NCBI GenBank assembly: GCA_019414515.1
Contig: DXLX01000048.1
Location: 1-57,896, forward strand
Direction of reading: 5' to 3'
Length of the DNA: 57,896 nucleotides
Origin: Collinsella sp.
GTDB lineage: Bacteria; Actinomycetota; Coriobacteriia; Coriobacteriales; Coriobacteriaceae
Below, piece after piece: positions 43,107-52,846 of the stretch. A program made the position numbers and the translations under genes. The notes beneath the pieces were generated by a model. The model was not told where the DNA came from, ran no database searches, and saw only the letters and a program-made list of their open reading frames with translations. Every line of letters begins with the position of its first letter. Position 1 is the stretch's first letter.

Positions 43107-44042
43107 CTAGGCTTTTTTGGGTTTGTTGACGATGATGATGCCGCCGCAGACCAACAGCAGGGCAACAAGTACGGTAACGGGGCTCGTGCCAGCGCCCTCG
43201 CCGAGCAGCAGTGCGCTCAACAGCACGCCAAAGACCGGGTTCATAAAGCCAAAGACCGAAACGCGGCTGACGGGGTTGACGGCGAGCAGGCGGGACCACA
43301 GCGAGTACGCGACGGCGGAAATGAGCGCCATATAAATGATGAGCGCGATGGCGGGGGCGATTTCGGTGGGGGAAAACGTGCCGCCCATCAAAAACCCGAT
43401 TGCGGTAAGGACCACGCCACCGACTAAAAACTGCCAGCCGGCGAGCAAGACGCCGTCATGCTCGCGCGAGAAGATGCCAATGAGGCAGGTCGACAGGGCG
43501 CCCGCAACAGTGGAAGCCAAGATAAAGCCCTCACCGTTAAGCGTAAAGCCAAAGGTGCCATCCGCGCCCGAAAGGTTGACGAGCGCGACGCCTGCAAAGC
43601 CCAGCACACAGCCAAGCACCTTGGGCGTATTGAGCCTCTCGGTGTGAAATGCCAAGGCGGCAAAGAGGATTGCGAGGAAGTTGGCGCTGGCCTCGATGAT
43701 GGAACTCGACATGGCGCTGGCGCGCGAGAGTCCTAGGTAGAAAAAGAAGTACTGCCCGATAGTCTGGAAGAGTGACAAGACAAAGATGGGCTTGATGTCA
43801 CGAGCCTGCGGAATGAGGGGGCGGCGTTGGGCCGCACTCATCCCAACGATAACCAGGGCGCCGGCAAGCGTGAAGCGCAAGCCCGCAAAGAGCAGCTGTG
43901 AGGCGCTATCGTGCGCGGGGATGCCAAAGAGCCCGTAACCGATCTTGATGCAGGGGAAAGCCGACCCCCAGAGCGCACAGCAGACGAGGCAGCCCAGGAT
44001 GAGCCCGGGTAGGGTGGCGAGATACGGCTTGCGGCTTTCCAT
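43107..44042 (-). CDS. EamA/DMT-family transporter
   Basis: 311 residues with ten predicted membrane segments in the two-EamA-repeat pattern (ALWGSAFPCIKIGYG near the start; ALISAVAYSLWSRLL and VFGFMNPVFGVLLSALLLGE in repeat 2). Family members export or import metabolites such as amino acids; the substrate is unknown. AGGAAGG lies 6 nt ahead of the ATG at 44042. It lies downstream of purL on the same strand but is cut off from it by a terminator. Confidence 0.92.
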   Translation of the reverse strand: MESRKPYLATLPGLILGCLVCCALWGSAFPCIKIGYGLFGIPAHDSASQLLFAGLRFTLAGALVIVGMSAAQRRPLIPQARDIKPIFVLSLFQTIGQYFFFYLGLSRASAMSSSIIEASANFLAILFAALAFHTERLNTPKVLGCVLGFAGVALVNLSGADGTFGFTLNGEGFILASTVAGALSTCLIGIFSREHDGVLLAGWQFLVGGVVLTAIGFLMGGTFSPTEIAPAIALIIYMALISAVAYSLWSRLLAVNPVSRVSVFGFMNPVFGVLLSALLLGEGAGTSPVTVLVALLLVCGGIIIVNKPKKA

Positions 44043-44066
44043 GATGTCCTTCCTGTATGCGCGAAG

Positions 44067-44104
44067 CAAAAAAGAACCCGCCACCGGGTGTGCCGGTGGC
44101 GGGT
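44067..44104 (-). terminator. purL terminator
   Basis: On the minus strand a perfect 12-bp stem (44104-44093 with 44087-44076) is followed by TCTTTTTT. It ends purL transcription before the EamA gene. Confidence 0.9.
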
Positions 44105-44140
44105 GTTGTTACCCGAGGGGATTGTACCCGATGGGACGCA

Positions 44141-47100
44141 TTAAGCGAAGTAGGCCACGCCGCTCTCAAAGATCGGCATGAACTTATCGCCGGGGACATG
44201 CTCGGGCACGTTGCGGTACAGGTTGTCGCCACGACGCTCGGCATGGCCCATCTTGCCCAGGACGCGGCCGTCGGGGCTCGTGATGCCCTCGATGGCGAGT
44301 GCGGAGCCGTTGGGGTTGACGGAAAGGTCCATGCTGGGCTTGCCGTCCTCGCCCACGTACTGCGTGGCGACCTGGCCGTTGGCGATGAGCTGGGCGAGCA
44401 CCTCGTCGCTGGCGACAAAGCGGCCCTCGCCGTGGCTGATGGCGACGGTGTAGGGGTCGTCCAGGCTGCACTGCGATAGCCACGGGGACAGGTTGGACGA
44501 GATGCGGGTGCGCACCAGACGGCTCTGATGGCGACCGATGGTGTTGAACGTCAGCGTGGGCGCATCGGGCGTGGCGTCGACGATGTCGCCGTAGGGCACC
44601 AGACCGAGCTTGATCAGGGCCTGGAAGCCGTTGCAGATGCCCAGCATCAGGCCGTCGCGGGCCTTGAGCAGGTCGCGGACTGCCTCGGTGACCTCGGGAG
44701 CGCGGAAGAACGCCGTGATGAACTTGGCGGAGCCATCGGGCTCGTCGCCGCCCGAGAAGCCGCCGGGGATCATGACGATCTGGCTTGCACGGATGCGGCG
44801 GGCAAGCTCGTGGGTGCTTTCGGCGACGGCCTCGGGCGTGAGGTTGTTGATCACGAAGGTGTCGGCCTCGGCGCCGGCGGCGCGGAAAGCGCGGGCGCTA
44901 TCGTACTCGCAGTTGTTGCCGGGGAACACGGGGATTACCACGCGCGGGCGGGCGATCTTGGCGCCGCTGTACACGTGGATATCCTTGGCACGGAAGTCGA
45001 TGGTCTCGACCTTGGCAGTCTCGCCGGCGCTGCGGTAGGCAAAGACGCCCTCGATGCCGCTCTCCCAGGCCTCCTGGAGCTCGGCGAGCTCGATGACCTC
45101 GGAGCCGGTGTCGATGACATAGCCCTCGACGGTGGTGCCCAGGGGCTCGACGACAACGCCGTCGGCGATCTCGGGCAGCTCGGCATCCTCGGCGAGCTCG
45201 ACGATAAAGCTGCCGTAAAGCGGGGTGAAGAGGCTCTCCACGTCTACATCCTCGGCAAGCTCGATACCGATCTGGTTACCGACGCACATCTTAAAGAGGC
45301 TCTCGGCGCCGCAGCCGTAGCCGGGCGTGGAGACGGCCAGGGCGTCGCCGGTGGCGGTGAGCGCCTCGACGGCGTCAAATGCGGCGAGCAGCTGCTGGGC
45401 ATCGGGGCGGTAGTCCTCGCCATAGGTGGCGGGGGCGACACGGACGACGCGATGCGTGAGACCCTTGAACTCGGGGGAGACAGCGCGGTCCGCCTTGCCA
45501 ACGGCGACAGCGAAGCTGATCAGGGTCGGCGGAACGTTGAGCTCGCCGGCTTCGTCTTCAAACGAGCCACTCATGGAATCCTTGCCGCCGATGGCGCCGG
45601 CACCCAGGTCGACCTGGGCCATAAGGGCGCCCAGGACGGCTGCCATGGGCTTGCCCCAACGCTCGGCCTCGGTGCGCAGACGCTCAAAGTACTCCTGGAA
45701 GGAGAGATAGGCGCGCTTGTGCTCAAAGCCGGCGGCCACGAGCTTGGCGATGGACTCGACCACGGACAGGTAGGCGCCCGCAAACTGGTCGGCCTCCATC
45801 AGATAGGGGTTGAAGCCCCATGCCATAGCGCTCGCCGTGGTGGTCTCGCCGTCCACGGGGAACTTGGCGACCATGGCCGAGCTTGGGGTGAGCTGCGTCT
45901 TGCCGCCAAAGGGCATGAGCACGGTCGCGGCGCCGATGGTGGAGTCAAAGCGCTCGGAAAGACCCTTGTTGGAGGCGACGTTAAGGTCGGTGACGAGCGA
46001 GGTCATGCGCTCGGCAAGCGTGGTGCCGGCCCAGCTGGGCTGCCACACGCTGCGGGCGCAGACGTGGGCGACCTGGTGCTTGGGCGCACCGTTGGAATTG
46101 AGGAACTCGCGGGACAGATCGACGATGGCGACGCCGTTCCAGGCCATGCGCATGCGCGGCTCGGCGGTAACCTCGGCGATGACGGTTGCCTCCAGGTTCT
46201 CCTCGGCGGCGTAGCCCATGAACTCCTCGACGTCACCGTCGGCGACGGCGCAGGCCATGCGCTCCTGGGACTCGGAAATGGCGAGCTCGGTGCCGTCCAA
46301 GCCGTCGTACTTCTTGGTCACGGTATCAAGGTCGACATACAGGCCGTCGGCAAGCTCGCCCACGGCGACCGAGACGCCGCCGGCGCCAAAGTCGTTGCAG
46401 CGCTTGATCAGACGGCAGGCATCGCCGCGGCGGAACAGACGCTGCAGTTTGCGCTCGACCGGGGCGTTGCCCTTCTGGACTTCGGCACCCGAGGTCTCGA
46501 TGGACTCGGTGTTCTGGGTCTTGGAGGAGCCGGTGGCGCCACCGATGCCGTCACGGCCGGTGCGGCCACCCAGCAGGATGATCTTGTCGGTGGGGGCGGG
46601 GCACTCGCGACGAACGTGGTTTGCCGGGGTGGCGCCCACGACGGCGCCGACCTCCATGCGCTTGGCCACGTAACCGGGGTGATAGAGCTCGTTGACCTGG
46701 CCGGTGGCAAGGCCAATCTGGTTGCCGTAGCTGGAGTAGCCGGCGGCAGCGGTGGTTACGAGCTTGCGCTGCGGCAACTTGCCCTCGAGCGTCTCGGAAA
46801 CCGGGACGGTGGGGTCGCCGGCGCCGGTGACACGCATGGCCTGGTACACATAGCTGCGGCCCGAGAGCGGGTCGCGGATGGCGCCGCCCATGCAGGTGGC
46901 GGCACCGCCGAAGGGCTCGATCTCGGTCGGGTGGTTATGGGTCTCGTTCTTAAAGAGGAACAGCCAGTCCTGGTCCTCGCCGTCGACATCGACCTTCACC
47001 TTGACGGTGCAGGCGTTGATCTCCTCGGATTCGTCGACATCGGTCATGACGCCGGTCTTCTTGAGGTACTTGGCGCCGATGGTGCCCATGTCCATGAGGC

Positions 47101-47887
47101 AGACGGGCTTGGCGTCGCGACCGAGCTCGTGGCGCATCTCCATGTAGCGGTCGAAGGCCTGCTGCACCACGGCGTCGTCGATCGTCACGTCATCTATGAC
47201 GGTGCCGAAGGTGGTGTGGCGGCAGTGGTCGGACCAGTAGGTGTCGATCACGCGGATCTCGGTGATGGTGGGGTCGCGGTCCTCATCGCGGAAGTACTGC
47301 TGGCAGAAGGCGATGTCCGCCTCGTCTATAGCAAGACCGCGATCGGCGATGAAGACGGCAAGGCCGGCCTCATCGAGCTCGCGGAAGCCGTCGAGCACTT
47401 CGACGGGCTGGGGCTCGGGGGTCTCCATGTACAGCGTCTCGGGCAAGTCGAGCGAGGCGATGCGCGCCTCGACGGGGTTCACCACGTAGTGCTTGATGGC
47501 CTTGATGGCGGCTTCGTCCAGAGCGCCCGAGATCATATAGACCTTGGCGGAGCGCACGGCGGGGCGCTCGCCCTGGCTGATGAGCTGCACGCACTCGCTG
47601 GCGGAGTCGGCGCGCTGGTCAAACTGGCCAGGCAGGAATTCGACGGCAAAGACGGCGCCATCGCTTGCGGGGAGCTCGTCGTAGGTCACATCGACCTGGG
47701 GCTCGCTAAAGACGGTCGGCACGCAGGAGCGGAAAAGCTCCTCGTCGATGCCCTCGACGTCGTAGCGGTTGATGATCCTCAGGGCCTCGATGCCCTTGAT
47801 GCCGAGAATCTCGGTCAGCTCGCCCTTGAGCTGCTGAGCCTCGACGTCGAACCCGGGTTTCTTCTCCACGTAGATACGAGAGACCAT
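44141..47887 (-). CDS. purL: phosphoribosylformylglycinamidine synthase PurL (single chain)
   Basis: 1248 residues. It joins a PurS-like N-terminus, the FGAM synthase core (SDHCRHTTF, GSSKTQNTESIE) and a C-terminal class I glutaminase domain with the nucleophile Cys in GICNGFQ and FPGNNCEYD. It converts FGAR to FGAM in purine synthesis, so separate purS and purQ genes are not needed. The order is that of the long PurL type also seen in several Firmicutes. The ATG lies close to AGGAA. It is monocistronic with a strong terminator, and divergent from the antiporter gene. Confidence 0.96.
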   Translation of the reverse strand: MVSRIYVEKKPGFDVEAQQLKGELTEILGIKGIEALRIINRYDVEGIDEELFRSCVPTVFSEPQVDVTYDELPASDGAVFAVEFLPGQFDQRADSASECVQLISQGERPAVRSAKVYMISGALDEAAIKAIKHYVVNPVEARIASLDLPETLYMETPEPQPVEVLDGFRELDEAGLAVFIADRGLAIDEADIAFCQQYFRDEDRDPTITEIRVIDTYWSDHCRHTTFGTVIDDVTIDDAVVQQAFDRYMEMRHELGRDAKPVCLMDMGTIGAKYLKKTGVMTDVDESEEINACTVKVKVDVDGEDQDWLFLFKNETHNHPTEIEPFGGAATCMGGAIRDPLSGRSYVYQAMRVTGAGDPTVPVSETLEGKLPQRKLVTTAAAGYSSYGNQIGLATGQVNELYHPGYVAKRMEVGAVVGATPANHVRRECPAPTDKIILLGGRTGRDGIGGATGSSKTQNTESIETSGAEVQKGNAPVERKLQRLFRRGDACRLIKRCNDFGAGGVSVAVGELADGLYVDLDTVTKKYDGLDGTELAISESQERMACAVADGDVEEFMGYAAEENLEATVIAEVTAEPRMRMAWNGVAIVDLSREFLNSNGAPKHQVAHVCARSVWQPSWAGTTLAERMTSLVTDLNVASNKGLSERFDSTIGAATVLMPFGGKTQLTPSSAMVAKFPVDGETTTASAMAWGFNPYLMEADQFAGAYLSVVESIAKLVAAGFEHKRAYLSFQEYFERLRTEAERWGKPMAAVLGALMAQVDLGAGAIGGKDSMSGSFEDEAGELNVPPTLISFAVAVGKADRAVSPEFKGLTHRVVRVAPATYGEDYRPDAQQLLAAFDAVEALTATGDALAVSTPGYGCGAESLFKMCVGNQIGIELAEDVDVESLFTPLYGSFIVELAEDAELPEIADGVVVEPLGTTVEGYVIDTGSEVIELAELQEAWESGIEGVFAYRSAGETAKVETIDFRAKDIHVYSGAKIARPRVVIPVFPGNNCEYDSARAFRAAGAEADTFVINNLTPEAVAESTHELARRIRASQIVMIPGGFSGGDEPDGSAKFITAFFRAPEVTEAVRDLLKARDGLMLGICNGFQALIKLGLVPYGDIVDATPDAPTLTFNTIGRHQSRLVRTRISSNLSPWLSQCSLDDPYTVAISHGEGRFVASDEVLAQLIANGQVATQYVGEDGKPSMDLSVNPNGSALAIEGITSPDGRVLGKMGHAERRGDNLYRNVPEHVPGDKFMPIFESGVAYFA

Positions 47888-48071
47888 TGGTTCCTGCCTT
47901 CCTGATCGGTTGGGCGTACGGTACGGTATGCGGCAGCGGTCGGTTTACGGGGCAAGCCTCGCGGTCGCCTTGAGCCACATGTTTGTAAACCTCACTATGA
48001 TACGACAGCTCGCGGCGCGTTGAGGACGGCGAGGGTGCTACAGTGAAGCGCAAACAAGAGAAAGGCATCAC

Positions 48072-49634
48072 ATGGCATTCGTTTCGCTCGCCATCATCGC
48101 ACTCGTGGCCTTCGCAAGCCCCTTCATCGCCTCGGCGATTCCCGGAAAACCCGTTCCCGAGACCGTCTTTTTGCTCGTGCTCGGCGCGGTGCTGGGACCC
48201 CATATGCTCGGCGTCATCCATGTAGATGCCGAGGTCTCGCTTGTGTCCGAGCTCGGCCTGGCCTTTTTGTTCCTGCTTGCCGGCTTTGAGATCGACCCCA
48301 AGAGCATTACGGGCGTCGAGGGGCGCTACGGCTTGGCGACGTGGGTCGTCACGTTTGGTATCGCCTGGCTTGCCGTGCGCTTTACCCCGTGGTTCTCGGT
48401 CAGTCATTTCGACGGCATCGCCGTGACGCTTGCCCTCACTTCTACGGCGCTCGGCACGCTCGTGCCCATCATGCGTGAGCGCTCGCTCACCGGCACGCGT
48501 GTGGGCGACTCGATTCTCGCGTATGGCACTTGGGGCGAGCTCGGTCCCGTGCTCGCCATGTCGGTGCTGCTGTCTGCTCGCACTGGCATCCAAACGCTCG
48601 TAATCCTTGGCTTGTTTGCGGTGGTTTGCGTGTTGCTGGCCGTGGTCCCAAGCCGCTCCAAGCGCGTCGGCAGCCGCTTCTTTGCGTTTGTCGAGGAGCG
48701 TGCCGATACCACGTCGCAGACCTTCGTGCGCCTGACGGTGCTCATCCTGGTCACGCTCGTGGCGTTCTCGGCCGTCTTTGATCTCGACATCGTGTTGGGT
48801 TCTTTTGCCGCCGGCTTTGTCCTGCGCTATATCATCCCCGAGGGCAACCATACGCTCGAGACCAAGCTCGACGGCCTGGCCTACGGCTTTTTGATTCCGG
48901 TGTTCTTTACCGTATCGGGCGCAAAGATCGACCTGACGGCCGTGGCGTCACGCCCCGGGCTGCTCGCGGGCTTTATCGTGGCGTTGCTTATCATTCGCGC
49001 CGTGCCCATTCTCATCTCTATGAGCATTTGTCCTGCGACGCGCGATGTGTCGGCGTATGGTCGCATTACCGTGGCCCTGTACTGCACCACGGCCCTGCCG
49101 ATCATCGTTGCCGTGACGAGCGTTGCCGTCAACGCGGGCGCGCTGTCGCAAGATATTGCGTCGGTCATGGTTGCCGCCGGTGCCATCACGGTGTTCTTGA
49201 TGCCATTGCTCGCGCAGCTCTTCTACCGCGTGGTCGATGCCGCGCCGGTCGCCGCCGTGGCAGAGGTTGCCGAGCATCCATCCGATGCGCTTGACATCCT
49301 GCGCGCCCATCACGATTTGGCGAGCCTGCTCGCACGCGAGCACGAGCTGCTGACCTCACATGGCCATGGTCGCGTATTCGAGGGCCTGCCTACGCTCGAT
49401 ACGATTGCCGAGCGTCTTTCCGCCGAGGCGGCGAGCGGCCACATCGATGCCCGCATCGTGGACGCGGCGCGTCTTCTTGCCGATAAGACCTATGGTGATG
49501 AGGTTGACCCGTCCGAGCTGACTCCGCGTGAGCGCCGCCGCCTTGAGCGCGCCAAGCTCGCCGTACACGAATACCGCCGCCGCATGCTGGAGCTCTACGC
49601 GCGCGATGAAGCCCAGGACGACGACGGCAAGTAG
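48072..49634 (+). CDS. CPA2-type cation:proton antiporter
   Basis: 520 residues. About twelve membrane segments of the Na+/H+ exchanger fold (PVPETVFLLVLGAVLGPHMLG, LGLAFLFLLAGFEID, ALTSTALGTLVPIM) occupy 1-390. A cytoplasmic, helical C-terminal tail (about 395-520) holds AVAEVAEH, ELLTSHGHGR and an Arg/Glu-rich end, without a TrkA-N nucleotide domain. It should exchange Na+ or K+ for protons at the membrane. GAAAGG precedes the ATG. It is single-gene with a downstream terminator. Confidence 0.9.
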   Translation: MAFVSLAIIALVAFASPFIASAIPGKPVPETVFLLVLGAVLGPHMLGVIHVDAEVSLVSELGLAFLFLLAGFEIDPKSITGVEGRYGLATWVVTFGIAWLAVRFTPWFSVSHFDGIAVTLALTSTALGTLVPIMRERSLTGTRVGDSILAYGTWGELGPVLAMSVLLSARTGIQTLVILGLFAVVCVLLAVVPSRSKRVGSRFFAFVEERADTTSQTFVRLTVLILVTLVAFSAVFDLDIVLGSFAAGFVLRYIIPEGNHTLETKLDGLAYGFLIPVFFTVSGAKIDLTAVASRPGLLAGFIVALLIIRAVPILISMSICPATRDVSAYGRITVALYCTTALPIIVAVTSVAVNAGALSQDIASVMVAAGAITVFLMPLLAQLFYRVVDAAPVAAVAEVAEHPSDALDILRAHHDLASLLAREHELLTSHGHGRVFEGLPTLDTIAERLSAEAASGHIDARIVDAARLLADKTYGDEVDPSELTPRERRRLERAKLAVHEYRRRMLELYARDEAQDDDGK

Positions 49635-49672
49635 CAAGGAATGTCGGGATACGGGTTCCGTCCAAATAATAG

Positions 49673-49711
49673 AAGGCGCGCTGCCTGCGGTTGATGCGGA
49701 CAGCGCGCCTT
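49673..49711 (+). terminator. antiporter gene terminator
   Basis: AAGGCGCGCTG (49673-49683) pairs perfectly with CAGCGCGCCTT (49701-49711), followed by TT, 39 nt after the stop. It can serve both this gene and the convergent dehydrogenase gene. Confidence 0.8.
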
Positions 49712-49755
49712 TTGCGTTGAACTCTGTTGAGGTTCGAAGCCGAAACTTTCGACCT

Positions 49756-50505
49756 TTAGGAGCGGGCTGCCCCGTCGACGGGGAGGATGGCGCCCGTGAC
49801 ATAGGAGGACATGTCGCTCGCAAGGAAAACGAAGGCGTTGGCAACGTCCTCGGGCTCGCCCATGCGACCGAGCGGAATAGTGGCGATGATGGGCTTGATG
49901 ACCTCTTCGGGCAGGTTGGCGACCATATCGGTCTTGGTTACGCCTGGGGCAACGGCGTTGACGCGAATGCCCATGGGGGCGAGCTCGCGCGAGAGCGACT
50001 GGACCATGCCGTTGACGGCAAACTTAGACGTGGGGTAGCCGACGCCAGAGGGCTGGCCGTACTTGGCGACCATCGAGCTTGTGGTAGTGATGGTGCCGCC
50101 GTGGCCGGCCTCGGTCATGATCTTGGCGGCAGCCTGGTGACCGTTAAAGACGGCGACGACGTTGAGGTCCATAACTTTGGCGAACTCCTCGGCTGTATAG
50201 TCCAAAAGGGGTGAGCGCTGGGAGATTCCGGCGTTGTTGACGACCGTATCGAGACCGCCCATATCGGCTGCAGCCTGGGTAAAGGCCTCGGTCACGGCTT
50301 CGAGTGAGGTGAGGTCGCAGGAGCGACCCCAGACCTTGGCGTCGGGATAGACGGCTGTCAGCTTCTCAACGGCCGCATCGGCGGTCTCCTGACGCGAGCC
50401 AAAGACGGTGACGGTGGCACCCTCCTCGATAAAGCGGCAGGCGATGGCATAGCCGATACCGCGCGTGCCTCCGGTGATGATTGCTTTCTTGCCCTCGAGC
50501 AACAT
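49756..50505 (-). CDS. short-chain dehydrogenase/reductase
   Basis: 249 residues, classical SDR. TGGTRGIG forms the nucleotide loop, followed by NNAG, the catalytic Ser in TTSSMVAK and YPTSK, and ends in VTGAILPVDGAARS. It is of the type annotated as 3-oxoacyl-ACP reductase (FabG-like), but no fatty-acid synthesis gene is nearby and related gut bacteria use many SDRs, including hydroxysteroid dehydrogenases, so the substrate is open. The ATG at 50505 with GGAGG upstream is chosen; the frame is open to 50625. Confidence 0.92.
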   Translation of the reverse strand: MLLEGKKAIITGGTRGIGYAIACRFIEEGATVTVFGSRQETADAAVEKLTAVYPDAKVWGRSCDLTSLEAVTEAFTQAAADMGGLDTVVNNAGISQRSPLLDYTAEEFAKVMDLNVVAVFNGHQAAAKIMTEAGHGGTITTTSSMVAKYGQPSGVGYPTSKFAVNGMVQSLSRELAPMGIRVNAVAPGVTKTDMVANLPEEVIKPIIATIPLGRMGEPEDVANAFVFLASDMSSYVTGAILPVDGAARS

Positions 50506-50656
50506 GGTGCCTCCATTCTTCGGGGGTGGACGTACGCAGCACAGGATAGCGGCGGACAAAAGCAAACATGCCTGCTTATCGGTGAGCGGTATCCCTGGTT
50601 GACACCGAACGGTCAAATTGTTCAAACGCGGATCGCGTCAATGCGCCCCGAGCGTG

Positions 50657-50697
50657 CAAATAAAAGGGCTCCCGTCCAAGACCAGACGGGAGCCCTT
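50657..50697 (-). terminator. hom terminator
   Basis: On the minus strand GACGGGAGCCCTT and its complement form a perfect 13-bp stem (50697-50685 with 50676-50664), followed by TTTATTT at 50663-50657. Confidence 0.85.
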
Positions 50698-50728
50698 CGA
50701 GCAAATGCGTTGTGGGGTGTAAACCGAA

Positions 50729-52072
50729 CTAGTTGGCCATGACGCCTTCGGTCCAGGCCTCAACGTCCTCGATGCGCAGGACGTTGGCGACCTCGGCCAC
50801 GCAGTCGACGCTGGCAAGCTCCGCGGCGGCAGCCTGGACGTCCTTCTCGAGTGCGCGGTGCGTCAGGAAGATGACCGAGCAGGCATCGCTGACACCCGAC
50901 TTGCCGTCCTCGACTTGGTTGATGAGCGAGATCGAAATGTTGTGCTTGGCAAAGATGTCGACCGTCTCGGACAGGGCGCCCACGCGGTCGGCGACCTTCA
51001 GGCGCACATAGTACTTGGTCTGGAGCTCGTCCATGGGCTTAAAGGCGAGGTTGTGACCATAGGGCTCAATCTCGGGCAGCGGAGCCACGCCCCGGCTGAT
51101 CTGCTCGGAGAGCGACAGGATATCGCCCACGACGGCGCTCGCGGTGGGGAAGGAGCCTGCGCCGGCACCGTAGAACATGGTCTCGCCCACGGCATCGCCC
51201 ACTACGTAAACAGCGTTCATGGCGCCGTTGACCTTGGCAAGCATGTGGTCGGCGGGGATCAGCGTGGGATGCACGCGGACGTCGACGCCGGCGTCGGTGT
51301 TGCGGGCGATGCCGAGCAGCTTAATGGTGTAGCCGAGCTCGCGGGCCTGGGCGATGTCCTCGGCGCCGATGGTGCGGATACCCTGCTGGTACACATCATC
51401 GGTGGTAACGCGGGTGCCAAAGCCGATGGAGGCGAGGATGGCCGTCTTGCTGGCGGCATCGAAGCCGTCGACGTCGGCGGACGGGTCGGCCTCGGCATAG
51501 CCCTTGGCCTGTGCATCGGCGAGCACGTCGGCGTAATCGGCGCCCTCGGCGTCCATGCGCGACAGGATGTAGTTGGTGGTGCCGTTGAGGATGCCGGCGA
51601 TGGTCAGGATCTTGTTGCCCACCAGATCGTGCTCAAGCGTGCTCACGATGGGGATGCCGCCGCCGCAGCTGGCCTCGCACTTAATCTGCACGCCGCACGC
51701 GCGCGCCTTCTCGGCGAGTGTCTCGACATGACGGCCCAACAGGGCCTTGTTGGCAGAGACGACGTGCTTACCGTTCTCGAAGGCGGTGGTGAAGATCTCG
51801 GTCGCGGGGTGCTCGCCGCCGATCAGCTCGACGACGATGTCGACAGCGGGGTCGGTGACGACGTCGTGCCAGTCACTCGTAAAGGCCTCGCGCTCAATAC
51901 CGGCCGCCTCGGCCTGCTCCCAGGCAAGCGCGCAGGCGCGAGTTAGCTTAAGGTCGATGCCGTAGGCGGCCAGGTACTCATCGTGGTGGCTCTTAATCAG
52001 ACGGGCCACGCCGCCGCCGACGGTTCCCAGACCGATCAGACCGACGTTCACGGTGCGCAGGGGTTCGCTCAT
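50729..52072 (-). CDS. hom: homoserine dehydrogenase
   Basis: 447 residues. An NAD(P)-binding domain (VGLIGLGTVGGGVARLI), a catalytic domain (NGTTNYILSRM, KGYAEADPSADVDGFDAASK) and a C-terminal ACT domain (about 365-447) are all present. It reduces aspartate semialdehyde to homoserine for Thr, Met and Ile synthesis; the ACT domain allows threonine feedback control. AAGGAG lies 7 nt ahead of the ATG at 52072; the frame start at 52177 is not supported. It is single-gene with its own terminator. Confidence 0.96.
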   Translation of the reverse strand: MSEPLRTVNVGLIGLGTVGGGVARLIKSHHDEYLAAYGIDLKLTRACALAWEQAEAAGIEREAFTSDWHDVVTDPAVDIVVELIGGEHPATEIFTTAFENGKHVVSANKALLGRHVETLAEKARACGVQIKCEASCGGGIPIVSTLEHDLVGNKILTIAGILNGTTNYILSRMDAEGADYADVLADAQAKGYAEADPSADVDGFDAASKTAILASIGFGTRVTTDDVYQQGIRTIGAEDIAQARELGYTIKLLGIARNTDAGVDVRVHPTLIPADHMLAKVNGAMNAVYVVGDAVGETMFYGAGAGSFPTASAVVGDILSLSEQISRGVAPLPEIEPYGHNLAFKPMDELQTKYYVRLKVADRVGALSETVDIFAKHNISISLINQVEDGKSGVSDACSVIFLTHRALEKDVQAAAAELASVDCVAEVANVLRIEDVEAWTEGVMAN

Positions 52073-52269
52073 AGATAGCTCCTTCGTGCATCTTATGGAT
52101 GGATTACCGCTTAAAGGTTGAGTGCATTCTAGCGTGAACCGAGGGCGCGTGCTCGCCAGGCAACAGGAGTCGCACAAAACGGCACCCCCCGAAACGCTGC
52201 GGAAACATTGGAAACATGCTCGCTACAAACGGAACTCCGTAACAAACTGTCAACGTTTACACCATAAGG

Positions 52270-52575
52270 TTCGCCCTGTGCGACTGGGGCATGCAGGCGC
52301 TCGTCGACTCCGTTACCACTGGTGCCGCCGTCGCCGTCTCGGCCGAGATCGCCGATGCCTTTGCCAAGCAGGCCAAGGCATCCAAGCTCGACATCGTCGA
52401 TACCGAGACCTTTAAGGACGACTCCTCCACGAGCTTTATCAACCAGCCGACCAAGGCCATGCGCAAGATCAAGATCGAGGGCCTGACTGGCGAGCTCACG
52501 TGGAACGACGAGGGCCAAGTCGAAAAGCCCGCTACGGCCTATGTGATCCAGGACGGCAAGTACATCGCCGCCTAA
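52270..52575 (+). pseudogene. livJ remnant with two internal deletions
   Basis: Three blocks align with intact LivJ at 52847-54034: DWGMQALV...AVSAE, then ADAFAKQAKASKLDIVDTETFKDD...FINQ, then KIEGLTGELTWNDEGQV...DGKYIAA. Between them two large segments of LivJ are missing, yet the frame stays open to TAA at 52573-52575. The signal peptide, the amino-terminal lobe and a ribosome site are absent. It is best read as a decayed duplicate of the binding-protein gene, whose 3' end still matches closely. Translation from the ATG at 52291 would give 94 residues with no likely fold. Confidence 0.85.
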
Positions 52576-52804
52576 GCGCGCATAAAGCGCGACCGGTGAG
52601 GCTGTTTTATTCAGGGCGGGGACGCTTGTAACAGAACGGAAACATTGCTTTTACACAATAAAGTGGCTTTACTGCATAAAGTAATAGAAATACGCAGAAA
52701 TATGGATAAATGAACAAATCCAAAGAAAAGTCGAAATAACCGCCACTTTTCCCAACTAAAGCGTCTACTATTTTGCGAACGCCGAACACGGCGAAGGATG
52801 GCCT

Positions 52805-52825
52805 GTCGGGTAACCGAAACCCGAC
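52805..52825 (+). promoter_or_regulatory. leader hairpin of livJ
   Basis: GTCGGGT (52805-52811) pairs with ACCCGAC (52819-52825) immediately ahead of the AGAGGAG ribosome site. The upstream gap (about 52620-52780) is AT-rich with several ATAAA/TGAAC-like segments that may bind a regulator. A hairpin next to a ribosome site could tune livJ translation. Confidence 0.45.
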
Positions 52826-52846
52826 GAGAAATGAGAGGAGAGCCGC

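Noticed and set aside
44141..44500. separate purQ gene at the end of purL
   Set aside because: The glutaminase domain is in one uninterrupted frame with the PurL core; no internal stop or new start with a ribosome site is seen.
44528..47905. 1125-codon open frame on the plus strand across purL
   Set aside because: It lies opposite a confident purL, is rich in Gly/Leu/Asp/His as expected of an antisense frame in high-GC DNA, and has no ribosome site or recognisable domain.
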